DNA from: Erwinia persicina NBRC 102418
Lineage (GTDB): Bacteria; Pseudomonadota; Gammaproteobacteria; Enterobacterales; Enterobacteriaceae
DNA length: 64,000 nt
Assembly (NCBI RefSeq): GCF_001571305.1
Contig: NZ_BCTN01000004.1
Span: 1-64,000 of the forward strand
Direction: 5' to 3'
The position numbers and the translations under genes are program-made. Below, piece by piece: positions 46,130 through 56,265 of this stretch (positions within the stretch are counted from its first letter, which is position 1; each line of letters opens with the position of its first letter). The notes below the pieces were generated by a model. The model worked only from the letters and a program-made list of their open reading frames with translations, was not told the DNA's origin and made no database searches.

Positions 46130-49100
46130 ATGCCTGAACTCTACCGTTATGATCTGCCAACCAGAGCCGGTGACCAGCGCCTGCTGGGACAGCTTACCGG
46201 CGCGGCCTGCGCCGTTGAATGCGCTGAAATAGTTGAACGCCATCCTGGTCTGGTGATACTGATTGCGCAGGATATGCAGAATGCACTGCGCCTGCAGGAT
46301 GAAATCAAACAGTTCACCACCCATCCCGTGATGGCACTCGCCGACTGGGAAACGCTGCCTTTTGACAGTTTCTCGCCGCATCAGGAAATTATCTCCTCCC
46401 GCCTTTCCACGCTCTATCAACTGCCGACGCTGGAACGCGGGCTGCTGATTATGCCGGTGAATACTCTGATGCAGCGTGTCTGCCCGCATAACTTCCTCAA
46501 CGGCCACGCGCTGGTGATGAAAAAAGGACAGAAACTCTCCCGGGATAAACTGCGGTCACAGCTTGAACAGGCGGGATACCGCAGTGTCGATCAGGTAATG
46601 GCTCACGGAGAATTTGCCACCCGCGGGGCGCTGCTGGACCTCTATCCGATGGGCAGTGAGCGCCCCTATCGTATCGACTTTTTTGATGATGAGATCGACA
46701 GTCTTCGTCTTTTTGACGTGGACAGCCAGCGCACTCAGGAAGAAGTGGCCGCCATCAATCTGCTGCCTGCCCATGAATTCCCGACGGATAAAAACGCCAT
46801 TGAGCTGTTTCGCACTCAGTGGCGTGAACACTTCGACGTGCGACGTGAACCCGAACATATCTATCAGCAGGTGAGCAAAGGCACGCTCCCCGCCGGGATA
46901 GAATACTGGCAGCCTCTGTTTTTTGAACAACCTCTTCCCGCCCTGTTCAGCTACCTGCCCGCCAGGACATTGATGGTCATTTCTGGCGATCTGGAAAGCA
47001 GCGCCGAACGTTTCTGGCAGGACGTCAATGCACGCTATGAAAACCGCCGTGTTGACCCGATGCGTCCGCTACTGCCGCCGCCCACCCTGTGGCTGCGCAA
47101 AGAGGAGTTATTTAGCGAGCTGAAGCAGTTGCCGCGTATTCAGCTGCGCACCGATCTGCTGCCTGAAAAGGCTGCCAATACCAATCTGCGCTATGAGACT
47201 CTGCCGGATCTGGCGGTACAGGCGCAGGCCAAAGCGCCGCTGGATGCGCTACGTCGTTTCCTGGAATCTTTTGACGGCCCGGTCGTCTTCTCGGTGGAAA
47301 GTGAAGGTCGCCGCGAAACCCTGCAGGAACTGCTGGCGAGGATTAAAGTCAAGCCAGCCGCCATTGACTCGCTGCCACAGGCCGACCGCCCGGGCCACTA
47401 TCTGCTGATCGGTGCCAGCGAACACGGTTTTATCGACGGCCTGCGCCATCGTGCCCTAATCTGCGAAAGCGATTTGTTGGGTGAGCGCGTCAGCCGCCGC
47501 CGCCAGGACAGTCGCCGCACCATTAACCCTGACGTTCTGATCCGTAACCTCGCGGAGCTGCGTCCCGGCCAGCCCGTCGTCCATCTCGAGCACGGCGTGG
47601 GCCGCTATATTGGCCTGAGCACGCTGGAAACCGGCGGCATCCAGGCTGAATACCTGATGCTGGCCTATGCCGGTGATGCCAAACTCTACGTGCCGGTTTC
47701 GTCTCTGCATCTGATCAGTCGCTATGCCGGTGGCGCAGAAGAAAATGCCCCGCAACATAAACTGGGCAGCGATGCCTGGTCACGTGCCCGACAAAAGGCC
47801 GCTGAAAAAGTACGTGATGTCGCCGCTGAACTGCTGGATATCTACGCCCAGCGTGCTGCCAAGACCGGCTTCGCGTTTAAGCATGACAAGCAGCAATACC
47901 AGTTGTTCTGTGAAAGCTTTCCGTTTGAAACCACGCCCGACCAGGCACAGGCGATCAATGCCGTCCTCAGTGATATGTGTCAGCCGCTGGCCATGGATCG
48001 CCTTGTCTGTGGTGATGTCGGATTCGGTAAAACCGAAGTGGCGATGCGCGCCGCCTTCCTGGCGGTGGAAAACCACAAGCAGGTGGCCGTGCTGGTACCG
48101 ACCACCCTGCTCGCTCAGCAGCATTACGATAACTTCCGTGATCGCTTCGCCAACTGGCCGGTACGTATTGAGATGCTGTCACGCTTCCGTACCGCTAAAG
48201 AGCAGGCGCAGGTGATGGCAGAAGCGCAGGAAGGTAAAGTTGATATTCTTATCGGCACCCACAAGCTGCTGCAAAACGAGATCAAATGGCGCGATCTGGG
48301 ACTGCTGATTGTCGATGAAGAGCACCGTTTCGGCGTGCGTCACAAAGAGCGCATCAAAGCCATGCGCGCCGATGTCGATATCCTGACCCTGACGGCGACC
48401 CCAATCCCGCGCACCCTGAATATGGCAATGAGCGGCATGCGCGATCTGTCGATTATTGCCACCCCACCCGCCCGCCGCCTGGCGGTTAAAACCTTCGTGC
48501 GTGAATATGACGATATGGTGGTGCGTGAGGCCATCCTGCGCGAAGTACTGCGCGGAGGCCAGGTGTACTACCTGTATAACGACGTGGAGAATATTGCAAA
48601 AGCCGCCAAACGCCTGTCAGACCTGGTACCCGAGGCGCGTGTCGCCATCGGTCACGGTCAGATGCGCGAGCGCGAGCTGGAGCGGGTGATGAATGACTTC
48701 CATCACCAGCGTTTCAACGTGCTGGTCTGTACCACCATTATTGAAACCGGCATCGATATTCCCACCGCCAACACCATTGTGATTGAACGCGCCGATCACT
48801 TTGGCCTCGCACAGTTACACCAGTTGCGTGGTCGCGTCGGTCGTTCGCACCATCAGGCCTATGCCTGGCTTCTGACACCGCACCCTAAAGCCATGACCAC
48901 TGATGCCCATAAGCGTCTGGAAGCCCTGGCATCACTGGAGGATCTGGGTGCCGGGTTTGCCCTTGCCACTCACGACCTGGAGATCCGCGGTGCCGGGGAG
49001 CTGCTGGGTGAAGGCCAGAGCGGTCAGATGGAAACCATCGGTTTCTCGCTTTATATGGAGCTGCTGGAAAATGCAGTGGATGCCCTGAAAGAGGGACGTG

Positions 49101-49576
49101 AGCCGTCGCTGGAGGATCTGACCAACAGCCAGACTGAAATTGAACTGAGAATGCCCGCGCTACTGCCGGAGGATTTCATCCCGGACGTCAATACCCGCCT
49201 GTCATTCTATAAACGCATTGCCAGCGCGGCCCAGGCCGGTGAACTGGACGATCTTAAAGTCGAGCTGATCGATCGCTTTGGCCTGCTACCGGATGCAGCC
49301 CGTAATCTGCTGGATATTGCCTCCCTTCGCCTGGTGGCGAAAGCCCTGGGGATCCGCAAGGTCGAAGCCAGTGAGAAAGGGGGCTTTATCGAGTTTGCCG
49401 AGAAGAATAAAGTCGACCCGGTGTGGCTGATTGGGCTGTTACAGAAGGAGCCGCAGCACTGGCGTCTGGATGGCCCTACCCGGTTGAAGTTTATGCGTGA
49501 CCTGGGTGAGCGTAAGGCCCGCATGAGCTGGGTACAGACATTCCTTGGCCAGATGACAGAACATACCACGGGATAG
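46130..49576 (+). CDS. mfd: Transcription-repair coupling factor Mfd
   Basis: An ATP-dependent translocase that removes stalled RNA polymerase from DNA lesions and recruits UvrA. 1148 aa, equal to E. coli. In order it has an N-terminal UvrB-like module, the RNA-polymerase-interacting domain (HLEHGVGRYIGLSTLE), SF2 helicase motifs with Walker A GDVGFGKTEVA, DEEH in VDEEHRFGVRHKERI and TATPIPRTL, the TRG region, and a C-terminal UvrA-masking domain. A TATACT -10 lies at 46048-46053. Confidence 0.98.
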   Translation: MPELYRYDLPTRAGDQRLLGQLTGAACAVECAEIVERHPGLVILIAQDMQNALRLQDEIKQFTTHPVMALADWETLPFDSFSPHQEIISSRLSTLYQLPTLERGLLIMPVNTLMQRVCPHNFLNGHALVMKKGQKLSRDKLRSQLEQAGYRSVDQVMAHGEFATRGALLDLYPMGSERPYRIDFFDDEIDSLRLFDVDSQRTQEEVAAINLLPAHEFPTDKNAIELFRTQWREHFDVRREPEHIYQQVSKGTLPAGIEYWQPLFFEQPLPALFSYLPARTLMVISGDLESSAERFWQDVNARYENRRVDPMRPLLPPPTLWLRKEELFSELKQLPRIQLRTDLLPEKAANTNLRYETLPDLAVQAQAKAPLDALRRFLESFDGPVVFSVESEGRRETLQELLARIKVKPAAIDSLPQADRPGHYLLIGASEHGFIDGLRHRALICESDLLGERVSRRRQDSRRTINPDVLIRNLAELRPGQPVVHLEHGVGRYIGLSTLETGGIQAEYLMLAYAGDAKLYVPVSSLHLISRYAGGAEENAPQHKLGSDAWSRARQKAAEKVRDVAAELLDIYAQRAAKTGFAFKHDKQQYQLFCESFPFETTPDQAQAINAVLSDMCQPLAMDRLVCGDVGFGKTEVAMRAAFLAVENHKQVAVLVPTTLLAQQHYDNFRDRFANWPVRIEMLSRFRTAKEQAQVMAEAQEGKVDILIGTHKLLQNEIKWRDLGLLIVDEEHRFGVRHKERIKAMRADVDILTLTATPIPRTLNMAMSGMRDLSIIATPPARRLAVKTFVREYDDMVVREAILREVLRGGQVYYLYNDVENIAKAAKRLSDLVPEARVAIGHGQMRERELERVMNDFHHQRFNVLVCTTIIETGIDIPTANTIVIERADHFGLAQLHQLRGRVGRSHHQAYAWLLTPHPKAMTTDAHKRLEALASLEDLGAGFALATHDLEIRGAGELLGEGQSGQMETIGFSLYMELLENAVDALKEGREPSLEDLTNSQTEIELRMPALLPEDFIPDVNTRLSFYKRIASAAQAGELDDLKVELIDRFGLLPDAARNLLDIASLRLVAKALGIRKVEASEKGGFIEFAEKNKVDPVWLIGLLQKEPQHWRLDGPTRLKFMRDLGERKARMSWVQTFLGQMTEHTTG

Positions 49577-49593
49577 CCGCGTGGTTAAGGCCG

Positions 49594-49618
49594 GGTCGGC
49601 CGCCGCATAAGGCCGACC
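49594..49618 (+). terminator. First hairpin after mfd
   Basis: GGTCGGCC / GGCCGACC is an 8-bp perfect stem with a 9-nt loop, 18 nt after the mfd stop. There is no U-run. Confidence 0.45.
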
Positions 49619-49649
49619 TGATCAGGATAACACTTGCCTGTGAGCCATA

Positions 49650-49676
49650 AAAAAAGGGACCAATCGGTCCCTTTTT
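49650..49676. terminator. Bidirectional terminator between mfd and ycfJ
   Basis: GGGACC-AATC-GGTCCC is flanked by a run of A on the left and five T on the right, so it works for mfd on the forward strand and ycfJ on the reverse strand. Confidence 0.85.
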
Positions 49677-49697
49677 CTCATGCATCAGGTCGCGTTA

Positions 49698-50237
49698 TTA
49701 CGCTTTATCATTCAGCACCAGCTGGCCGTTATTATCCAGCGGAATACGTGTGCCCGGGTCATTCTCCATCCGGATTTTGCCCTGCTGGTCACCAATTTTG
49801 TAGGTCACATCATAACCCAGCATTTTTTCCTGCTTGTCATAGACGGTTTTACAGCGCTGCTCGGTCGTGGTGTAGGTGTCACGATCCTGCATGGCACCCT
49901 GCACCTGATTACCGCCGTAGCCACCGGCCAGCGCACCCGCTACCGTTGCCACGTCGCGACCGCGACCGCCGCCAAACTGGTGGCCCAGTACCCCACCGGC
50001 CACCGCTCCCAGTACGGAACCCGCAATGCGGTTTTCGTCCTGTACGGCACGACGATGAGTCAGCGTCACGTTACGGCACTCCTGACGCGGATTCTTCAGG
50101 GTTTCTTTAATCGGAGTGGCTGAAAGCACCTGCGCATACTGCGGGCTACGATCGAACACATTCATACTGGCGACCGTTGCCACGCCTAATGCCGCAGCAA
50201 CACCAATTCCAATACCCGCTAACATTGATTTATTCAC
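49698..50237 (-). CDS. ycfJ: YcfJ, glycine-zipper 2TM outer-membrane-type protein
   Basis: A 179-aa protein, the E. coli YcfJ length. There is an N-terminal hydrophobic segment (MLAGIGIGVAAALGVATVA) and a glycine zipper (GSVLGAVAGGVLGHQFGGGR, VAGALAGGYGGNQ), the Rick-17kDa/SlyB-like module. The function is uncertain. The start is GTG 50237, where E. coli has ATG, 7 nt after AGGAGG; the longer frame runs across that ribosome site. Confidence 0.93.
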   Translation of the reverse strand: MNKSMLAGIGIGVAAALGVATVASMNVFDRSPQYAQVLSATPIKETLKNPRQECRNVTLTHRRAVQDENRIAGSVLGAVAGGVLGHQFGGGRGRDVATVAGALAGGYGGNQVQGAMQDRDTYTTTEQRCKTVYDKQEKMLGYDVTYKIGDQQGKIRMENDPGTRIPLDNNGQLVLNDKA

Positions 50238-50448
50238 AGGAAAACCTCCTGACATTGTTACCGCGCATTCTTGCCTGTTGCGACATCCTGTCGCAGGTAC
50301 GGCATTCCCGGCGTGCGCGACGCACCGTGGTAATTAAACGTAATTCTGCGGTGAGCCGGAGATTGTGACAATAAGAATACTGGACGAAAATTAGATCCAG
50401 CATGATAAGAGAATGCTTTTAAGAGTCTTCTTAACGGGGCGGTTTCAC

Positions 50449-50485
50449 TGTCGGGTCAGAAGCGCAGCTTATCACAGACCCGACA
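50449..50485. repeat. 9-bp inverted repeat between ycfJ and ndh
   Basis: TGTCGGGTC / GACCCGACA with a 19-nt spacer, in the 303-bp gap between the ycfJ start and the ndh end. It may be the ndh 3' structure. No gene is visible in the gap. Confidence 0.45.
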
Positions 50486-50540
50486 AAGAGCAGGAAGGAT
50501 AAGCCGCGTTTAAACTCACTGAACCGGGGTCAGCCCCCTG

Positions 50541-51845
50541 TCAGTGCAGTTTCAGACGAGGTCGGATGACGCGGTTGATACTGCCTACCAGCATCATCAG
50601 CCCGGTCTTGAAGTAGCCGTGCAGCGCCACCTGATGCATGCGATACAGTGAAATATAGACGAAGCGCGCAATGCGTCCTTCCACCATCATTGAGCCCCGC
50701 ATCAGGTTACCCATCAGGCTACCAACGGTACTGAAACGAGACAGCGACACCAGAGATCCATGATCTTTGTAGATATAAGGCTTTTGCGGCTGTCCTTTCA
50801 TCTCAGCCAGAATATTGGCCAGCACGCGGGAGGCCATCTGGTGTGCCGACTGGGCACGGGGTGGCACAAAACCGCCCGACGGCAGCGCACAGGAGGCGCA
50901 GTCACCAATGGCATAGATATTCGGGTCGCGGGTGGTTTGCAGCGTCGGCTCTACCACCAGCTGGTTAATACGGTTGGTTTCCAGACCGCCCAGATCTTTC
51001 ATAAAGTCAGGGGCTTTAATCCCGGCCGCCCAGACCATCAGATCAGCATCAATAAACTCTCCCGATTTGGTGTTCAGGCCATTTTTATCCGCGCTGGTCA
51101 CCATGGTCTGGGTCAGAACGCGAACGCCAAGCTTGGTCAGTTCGCTGTGCGCCGCACTGGAGATGCGCGGCGGCAGTACCGGGAGAATGCGCTCTCCTGC
51201 TTCTACCAGCGTGACGTTCAGCGCCTGACTGTCCAGCCCTTTATAGCCATAGCTGTGCAGCTGCTTCACCGCGTTATGCAGCTCGGCAGACAGTTCCACC
51301 CCGGTCGCGCCGCCGCCGACGATGGCAATATTGACCTTATCCTGCGGCTCCTCGCTGGCAGAGAATTTCAGGAACAGGTTCAGCATCTCGTTGTGGAAAC
51401 GACGCGCCTGGTGCGGGTTATCGAGGAAAATACAGTTCTCTTTCACCCCGGGCGTGCCAAAGTCGTTAGAGGTGCTCCCCAGCGCCATCACCAGCGTGTC
51501 ATAGGCCAGCTCACGCTGTGGCACCAGTAATTCACCCTGGGCATCGCGAATTTCCGCCAGCTGCAAACGATTATTCTCGCGGTCAAGATCGGTCAGCGTG
51601 CCCAGCTGGAAGCTGAAGCCATGCTTGTGCGCATGAGCCAGATAACTCAGACCGTCAATCCCTTCATCAAGCGAACCGGTGGCCACCTCATGTAATAACG
51701 GTTTCCACAAGTGACTGTGATTGCGATCCACCAGGGTAATCTGCGCTTTCTTCTTACGGCCCAGTTTATGTCCCAGTTGGGTGGCCAGTTCAAGTCCCCC
51801 GGCGCCCCCGCCAATGATAACAATTTTTTTCATAGGTGTTGTCAA
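50541..51845 (-). CDS. ndh: Type II NADH:quinone oxidoreductase Ndh
   Basis: A membrane-attached FAD enzyme that passes electrons from NADH to quinone without proton pumping. 434 aa, equal to E. coli. The FAD site is [16 protein letters not shown] and the NADH site is [22 protein letters not shown]-terminal amphipathic part anchors it to the membrane. The start is TTG 51845 ([10 protein letters not shown]), as in E. coli, with GAGGG upstream; the ATG four codons later is the alternative. Confidence 0.97.
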   Translation of the reverse strand: MTTPMKKIVIIGGGAGGLELATQLGHKLGRKKKAQITLVDRNHSHLWKPLLHEVATGSLDEGIDGLSYLAHAHKHGFSFQLGTLTDLDRENNRLQLAEIRDAQGELLVPQRELAYDTLVMALGSTSNDFGTPGVKENCIFLDNPHQARRFHNEMLNLFLKFSASEEPQDKVNIAIVGGGATGVELSAELHNAVKQLHSYGYKGLDSQALNVTLVEAGERILPVLPPRISSAAHSELTKLGVRVLTQTMVTSADKNGLNTKSGEFIDADLMVWAAGIKAPDFMKDLGGLETNRINQLVVEPTLQTTRDPNIYAIGDCASCALPSGGFVPPRAQSAHQMASRVLANILAEMKGQPQKPYIYKDHGSLVSLSRFSTVGSLMGNLMRGSMMVEGRIARFVYISLYRMHQVALHGYFKTGLMMLVGSINRVIRPRLKLH

Positions 51846-51978
51846 ACGACCCTCTCTAAAAGTGAACCAATCGTTAATTAAAAGTTAAATAAATAACCTT
51901 AATTAACATAGGGTTGGCGATATTAATTCGCAAGCTGGGGTCAGAATAGCACGAGGGAATTCATCTGTTATAAGAAAA

Positions 51979-51992
51979 TTGATCCTGGTCAA
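51979..51992. promoter_or_regulatory. FNR site upstream of ndh
   Basis: TTGATCCTGGTCAA matches TTGAT-N4-ATCAA at 9 of 10 fixed positions, inside a longer palindrome (AAAATTGA / TCAATTTT). It is 134 bp before the ndh start. E. coli ndh is repressed by FNR without oxygen. Confidence 0.65.
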
Positions 51993-52038
51993 TTTTATTG
52001 GCAAAACTAAGAATATTACGAATAAAGACCCTGCCACC

Positions 52039-52058
52039 CGCCCGCCTTTTAGCGGGCG
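52039..52058. terminator. Hairpin after ycfP
   Basis: CGCCCGC / GCGGGCG is a 7-bp stem with a 6-nt loop, 33 nt after the ycfP stop. There is no long U-tract; on the reverse strand a TCTTTATT follows later. Confidence 0.45.
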
Positions 52059-52090
52059 TGGTGCAGCTCATTAAGAGGGCAGGGCAATGA

Positions 52091-52633
52091 TTAACCCAGC
52101 GATTTGAAGGCTTTGATACGCGGAAGATGGTGTGAAATATTGCTGAACTTGTGTCCTTCTACTTCATCCCACACCAGTTCATAAAAAGGCTGTAACCCGG
52201 TGGCACTGCGCTGACTGTCCAGGACATCATCATGACGGGAGAGAATGGTCAGGCAGCGGTCACGATTTTTCTCGCGAAAATTCCCCACGCATTTGGTCGC
52301 GATATCCACATACTCTTCCGGGCGGTCGATCTTGCCCTGCATCACTTCCTGTGGCCACAGGTTGGGATTGAACATCACCTGCCGGACATCACAGAGAAAG
52401 CCGATCCGTTCAGCCCAGTATCCTCCGAGGCCGACGCCACAAATCAGCGGCCGCTCATCATCGCTCTGCTGCAGCATCTTGTACGCTTCTTTTAGCAGAT
52501 GCTGCATATCGTGCTTCGGATGCCGGGTGCTGTAACTGAGCAACCGGACATCCGGATCGATAAACTGCAGCTGCAGGACTTTCTGATGGTTGCCCGGGCT
52601 GTTTGAATCAAAACCGTGCAGATAAATAATCAT
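52091..52633 (-). CDS. ycfP: YcfP, alpha/beta-hydrolase-fold protein
   Basis: A 180-aa protein, as in E. coli, strongly conserved from [19 protein letters not shown]. The fold is an esterase-like alpha/beta hydrolase with [13 protein letters not shown] at the nucleophile elbow, where Leu replaces the usual Ser, so esterase activity is doubtful. It forms a conserved run with nagZ, thiK, lpoB, ycfL and hinT. ATG 52633 has GAGGA upstream. Confidence 0.93.
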   Translation of the reverse strand: MIIYLHGFDSNSPGNHQKVLQLQFIDPDVRLLSYSTRHPKHDMQHLLKEAYKMLQQSDDERPLICGVGLGGYWAERIGFLCDVRQVMFNPNLWPQEVMQGKIDRPEEYVDIATKCVGNFREKNRDRCLTILSRHDDVLDSQRSATGLQPFYELVWDEVEGHKFSNISHHLPRIKAFKSLG

Positions 52634-52672
52634 GCTCATCCTCACCGTTGTTGCACCGCAGGCCGCCTTCGA

Positions 52673-53704
52673 TCAGAGGCCCGACGCCGCTTTGTGGTCC
52701 CGCCAGCGTTCCTGCAGCTGACTCAGTGTGGCACTGGTCTCTTTCCAGCGCGACGAGTCCCGCAGTTGCTGACGGGTAAACGAACCCTGATGGTAAAGCT
52801 GCGTCACTCTTTCAGCATTGATCGGCGACAGGTTATCCAGCACGCTCACTGCCCCCTGACGATTATTACACACCAGGATCATGTCACAACCGGCATCCAG
52901 CGCTGCCTGACCGCGTTCAGCATAGCTACCCATGATCGCCGCCCCTTCCATCGACAGATCGTCAGAAAAGATGACGCCATCAAACCCCAACTCCTGACGC
53001 AGCACCGTCTTCAGCCAGTGTGATGATCCGCTGGCCGGACGTGGATCCACCTCAGTATAGATAACATGGGCAGGCATAATGGCATCCAGGGCCTGTTCAG
53101 CAATCAGCTGCTGGAAAATCGGCATATCGTGCCGGCGAATTTCCGCTTCGCTGCGCGTATCGCGGGGCGTTTCCTTATGAGAATCGGCACTGACTGCACC
53201 ATGCCCGGGGAAGTGCTTGCCGGTGGTTTTCATCCCCGCCTCGTGCATACCGCGAATAAAGCTGCGCGCCATTTGCAGCGCAATGGCCGGGTCTTCATGG
53301 AACGAACGCTCACCAATGGCCGCACTGCCATGCCCTATATCCAACACCGGGGCAAAACTGATGTCGATATCCATCGCAATCATTTCAGATGCCATCAGCC
53401 AGCCTGCCTGCTGCGCCAGCGATTCAGCCTCTGCGCCCCGGTGCAGCGCCGCAAACGCCTGCATGGCGGGGAGGCGGGTAAAACCGTCGCGGAAGCGCTG
53501 TACGCGGCCGCCTTCCTGGTCCACAGCCACCACCAGACGATGACGTGACGCTGCCCGGATCTGTCTGACCAGCTCCCGCAGCTGCGCCGGATCGTGGTAG
53601 TTACGGCTGAACAGGATCAGCCCCCCCACCAGCGGGTGTTGTAAAATTTCCCGCTCTTCCGCATCCAGTTCACACCCCTGCACATCTAACATTACCGGTC
53701 CCAC
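52673..53704 (-). CDS. nagZ: Beta-N-acetylhexosaminidase NagZ
   Basis: A cytoplasmic GH3 enzyme that removes GlcNAc from anhydro-muropeptides in cell-wall recycling; it affects AmpC induction. 343 aa. The GH3 signature is [18 protein letters not shown] (the catalytic His/Asp dyad loop) and the nucleophile Asp is in [14 protein letters not shown]. The GTG start at 53704 follows GAGGT. It lies 3 nt after thiK. Confidence 0.96.
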   Translation of the reverse strand: MGPVMLDVQGCELDAEEREILQHPLVGGLILFSRNYHDPAQLRELVRQIRAASRHRLVVAVDQEGGRVQRFRDGFTRLPAMQAFAALHRGAEAESLAQQAGWLMASEMIAMDIDISFAPVLDIGHGSAAIGERSFHEDPAIALQMARSFIRGMHEAGMKTTGKHFPGHGAVSADSHKETPRDTRSEAEIRRHDMPIFQQLIAEQALDAIMPAHVIYTEVDPRPASGSSHWLKTVLRQELGFDGVIFSDDLSMEGAAIMGSYAERGQAALDAGCDMILVCNNRQGAVSVLDNLSPINAERVTQLYHQGSFTRQQLRDSSRWKETSATLSQLQERWRDHKAASGL

Positions 53705-53707
53705 ACT

Positions 53708-54559
53708 TCACCTCTTACCTGATGATATGCGCTGCCAGCCTGCGGCTGCCAGCGTCTGAAAATGTTGTTCACCACTCTGCTGCCAGCGCAGTTCATACCA
53801 GCTGGTTGCCAGCAGTGCCAGCCACGGCTGCCAGCGGTTAACCTGGCGCCACAGCGTATCCTCATCCCAGTGCTGGTGGCTGGCATAACGGGCGATCAGG
53901 CGCTGCTGTTGTAGCGCAGTCAATCCGTTGCCAGACACGATCGCCGCCAGCTCTAGTGCGGTATCGCCGTCTCCGGCATACTCCCAGTCAATCAGCCGCA
54001 GCCGATCGCCTTCGGCGACCAGGTTACCGCTGTGGATATCCATATGCAGCACGCCCGTGCGCAGCGCCTTCGGTTCACCCTCACGCTGACAGCGTTTCAG
54101 CGCGCGCAGCCAGTAGATCTGCCGCCGGGCGGGGACGCTGCGCTGCCAGTAGTCCTCAAGCAGCGGCAGCAGCCGTAGCGGGTAGCCCGTCAGCGGCTGA
54201 CGATGAAGTCGGGCCACTTCATCAACCACGCGATCCTGCCAGCGGTCCCACTCACCGACCGACAGCACCTTTCCTGGCTGCCAGGCCAGCAGCAGCCAGT
54301 GCCGGTTACGTCCGTAAACCTGCGGGACCAGCCCACTGGCCCCAAGCTTACGCAGCAGACGATACTCGCGCCGCCGGTCAACGCCTGGCATAGTGAGCGC
54401 CCCTGCCCCCTGTCGCGCCAGCAGCTGTGTCTCTCCCAGTGAGACCCGGACGCTGTAGCCGCTCAAGCCGGCCAGAGGAGAAAAAGAAGCGGCGGCTTGC
54501 GCCGCCGGAAAATATTGCGTGATCAGCCGCTCAAGGGCTGAATCAGTGCAGGACTGCAC
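53708..54559 (-). CDS. thiK: Thiamine kinase ThiK
   Basis: Phosphorylates thiamine in the salvage path. It belongs to the aminoglycoside phosphotransferase/choline kinase fold. Brenner motif LHMDIHSGNLV holds the catalytic Asp, and LRLIDWEYAGDGDTALELA supplies the metal Asp. GTG 54559 gives 283 aa and an N-terminus like E. coli ThiK (274 aa). GTG 54583 is possible, with more overlap of lpoB. Ribosome sites are weak for both, and coupling to lpoB is likely. Confidence 0.9.
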   Translation of the reverse strand: MQSCTDSALERLITQYFPAAQAAASFSPLAGLSGYSVRVSLGETQLLARQGAGALTMPGVDRRREYRLLRKLGASGLVPQVYGRNRHWLLLAWQPGKVLSVGEWDRWQDRVVDEVARLHRQPLTGYPLRLLPLLEDYWQRSVPARRQIYWLRALKRCQREGEPKALRTGVLHMDIHSGNLVAEGDRLRLIDWEYAGDGDTALELAAIVSGNGLTALQQQRLIARYASHQHWDEDTLWRQVNRWQPWLALLATSWYELRWQQSGEQHFQTLAAAGWQRISSGKR

Positions 54560-55139
54560 CGCTGCCTGACCAGATAATTTCACCGGTCTGCACCAGCATC
54601 AGCTGCATCTGCAGCGTCGGTGATTTCACATCCCCTTTCGCATTGCTGTAGAGCACATACTGAGCGCCGACGTAGCGGGCCAGACCGATGGCTTTACTGC
54701 GCGAGACCAGGCTGTCTTCTGCCGACAGGCCCAGAGTCTGCCTGGCGACCGCCAGCTGCTGGGGGGTCACCAGCGTAAACTGGCTGTTTCCCTGGAGCGC
54801 GCCCTGCAGGGCGGCCGTCGCTTTTGCGCTCTGCAAACTGCCGTTAGTGCTGTTTTTTACGTTATCCACCAGCAGCACACTGCCCGGATTAACACCCTCG
54901 GCTTTCAGCATCTGCGCGACCAGCGGTGACACGCTGGCAGGCCAGTTCAGCGTCTGCATTTTTGGCGGCACCGGCACTGTCTGACCGGGTTCAGGCTGCG
55001 GCTGCTCCGGCACAGTCACCGGCGGCTGAACGGGTTCAACCGGCGCTGGCTGTTGAGGCTCCTGCTGTCGGTTCAGACAGCCGGTCAGCAACAACGCCAG
55101 CATCAGCACGCCTGAGAGTTTAATGATATTGCTGTTCAC
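54543..55139 (-). CDS. lpoB: LpoB, activator of penicillin-binding protein 1B
   Basis: An outer-membrane lipoprotein that reaches through the peptidoglycan and activates PBP1B. 198 aa. The lipobox is LLLTGC (Cys21). A Pro/Gln/Val/Glu-rich disordered linker (PVEPVQPPVTVPEQPQPEPG) is shorter than in E. coli (213 aa). The C-terminal globular domain contains LLVDNVKNSTNG. The GTG start at 55139 follows AAGGAG. Confidence 0.95.
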   Translation of the reverse strand: MNSNIIKLSGVLMLALLLTGCLNRQQEPQQPAPVEPVQPPVTVPEQPQPEPGQTVPVPPKMQTLNWPASVSPLVAQMLKAEGVNPGSVLLVDNVKNSTNGSLQSAKATAALQGALQGNSQFTLVTPQQLAVARQTLGLSAEDSLVSRSKAIGLARYVGAQYVLYSNAKGDVKSPTLQMQLMLVQTGEIIWSGSGAVLH

Positions 55140-55150
55140 GCGATAACTCC

Positions 55151-55519
55151 TTACAGATACAGATAGAGACGAACTTTGCTTGCCGTCAGATTACCGGTTT
55201 GAGATGAAATTTCGGCTTTACCGTGGGCAGGGACCATCAGGGTTCGCGGCCGTTCAAACGGTAAAAGCTCCAGACCCTTTTCATCATACCAGTAGAAACG
55301 GTACGAGACCTGGACCGGCTTTTCCTGCTGGTTGAATAACACCGTTGCTGCGCGCTGCTGCCCTTCTGTTTCACGAATGGTCGGTTCATCGGTGGTGATC
55401 CCGGCTGACAGTACCGAGGATTCCATAATCAGCGTCTGCGATGTATTGATCGTCGTCCGATCGCTGCTGCAACCTGTTAAAGCTGCCAGTACCAGTAAAG
55501 TCGTTAAGCTTGCCCGCAT
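55151..55519 (-). CDS. ycfL: YcfL lipoprotein
   Basis: A 122-aa lipoprotein of unknown role (E. coli 125 aa). The signal MRASLTTLLVLAALTGCSS has Cys17 in the lipobox. The beta-rich mature part includes QVSYRFYWYDEKGLELLPF. It lies 11 nt before lpoB, in the same transcription unit. Confidence 0.92.
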   Translation of the reverse strand: MRASLTTLLVLAALTGCSSDRTTINTSQTLIMESSVLSAGITTDEPTIRETEGQQRAATVLFNQQEKPVQVSYRFYWYDEKGLELLPFERPRTLMVPAHGKAEISSQTGNLTASKVRLYLYL

Positions 55520-55543
55520 TGCGTCATTTCTCTGTCATTGGCA

Positions 55544-55894
55544 TCACGATGCCAGCATAGGGCCCAACGGTCGGCCACCGACGAGATGCAGGTGGATATG
55601 ATAAACCTCCTGACCGCCGTGTTTATTGCAGTTCATGATCAGGCGGTAGCCGTCTTCGGCGATCCCTTCCTCTTTGGCAATTTTCGCAGCGACGGTAATT
55701 AAACGTCCCAGCGCGGCTTCATGTGCGGCGACGGCGTCGTTAGCCGTGGCAATCAGCAGGTTGGGCACAATCAGAATATGCGTCGGTGCCTGAGGGGAGA
55801 TATCGCGAAATGCAGTGACCAGCTCATCCTGATAGACGATATTGGCCGGGATTTCACGGCGGATGATTTTACTGAAAATCGTTTCTTCAGCCAT
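55544..55894 (-). CDS. hinT: Purine nucleoside phosphoramidase HinT (HIT family)
   Basis: Hydrolyses adenosine 5'-phosphoramidates. 116 aa from ATG 55894 ([22 protein letters not shown], landmark). The HIT triad HIHLHLV is intact and followed by GGRPLGPM. It is the first gene of the hinT-ycfL-lpoB-thiK-nagZ-ycfP run. In E. coli fhuE and ptsG lie upstream; here a rhamnogalacturonide operon is inserted instead. Confidence 0.96.
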   Translation of the reverse strand: MAEETIFSKIIRREIPANIVYQDELVTAFRDISPQAPTHILIVPNLLIATANDAVAAHEAALGRLITVAAKIAKEEGIAEDGYRLIMNCNKHGGQEVYHIHLHLVGGRPLGPMLAS

Positions 55895-56265
55895 GCTATC
55901 TGTCCTTATGATCTTGCTATTCAAGTTAACGCAGTATGAGCGAGAAAATCGTTTTCTTTCAACCTGCAACTGACTTTTCTTTCTCCGATCGCGCGCGTTT
56001 GCGGCATTTTTCCTGCCTGTCTGCTCCCCAACGGCGCATTTATGTGCGCCACGCCATAAATTGAACCCTGAAACCTATAAAAACAAAACGCTGTTTTATA
56101 AATTTAGATATCGGGCATCCTGATAGCGGGGATTTTGCCACCGGATGTGCTGCCGCGGCAAAAATAACAAGGTTCAGCCACGACGAACGCTCTATTTTTT
56201 CAGCATCCGCCTGAGTTGTCCGGAACATGTGGTTAATCCCACCCCACAGCACAAGGAGTTTCCTG
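55895..56265. other. 371-bp divergent control region, hinT / rhiT-like
   Basis: It contains a KdgR-like operator (56082-56100). No fhuE remnant is recognisable. A reverse ORF (56040-56273) crosses the operator and has no family features; it is not called. Confidence 0.5.
56082..56100 (+). promoter_or_regulatory. KdgR operator upstream of rhiT-like gene
   Basis: AACAAAACGCTGTTTTATA matches the KdgR consensus AATRAAAYRNYRTTTYATT at all but two fixed positions. It lies 166 bp before the transporter start. KdgR represses pectin catabolism genes in soft-rot bacteria and Erwinia until KDG binds it. Confidence 0.65.
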
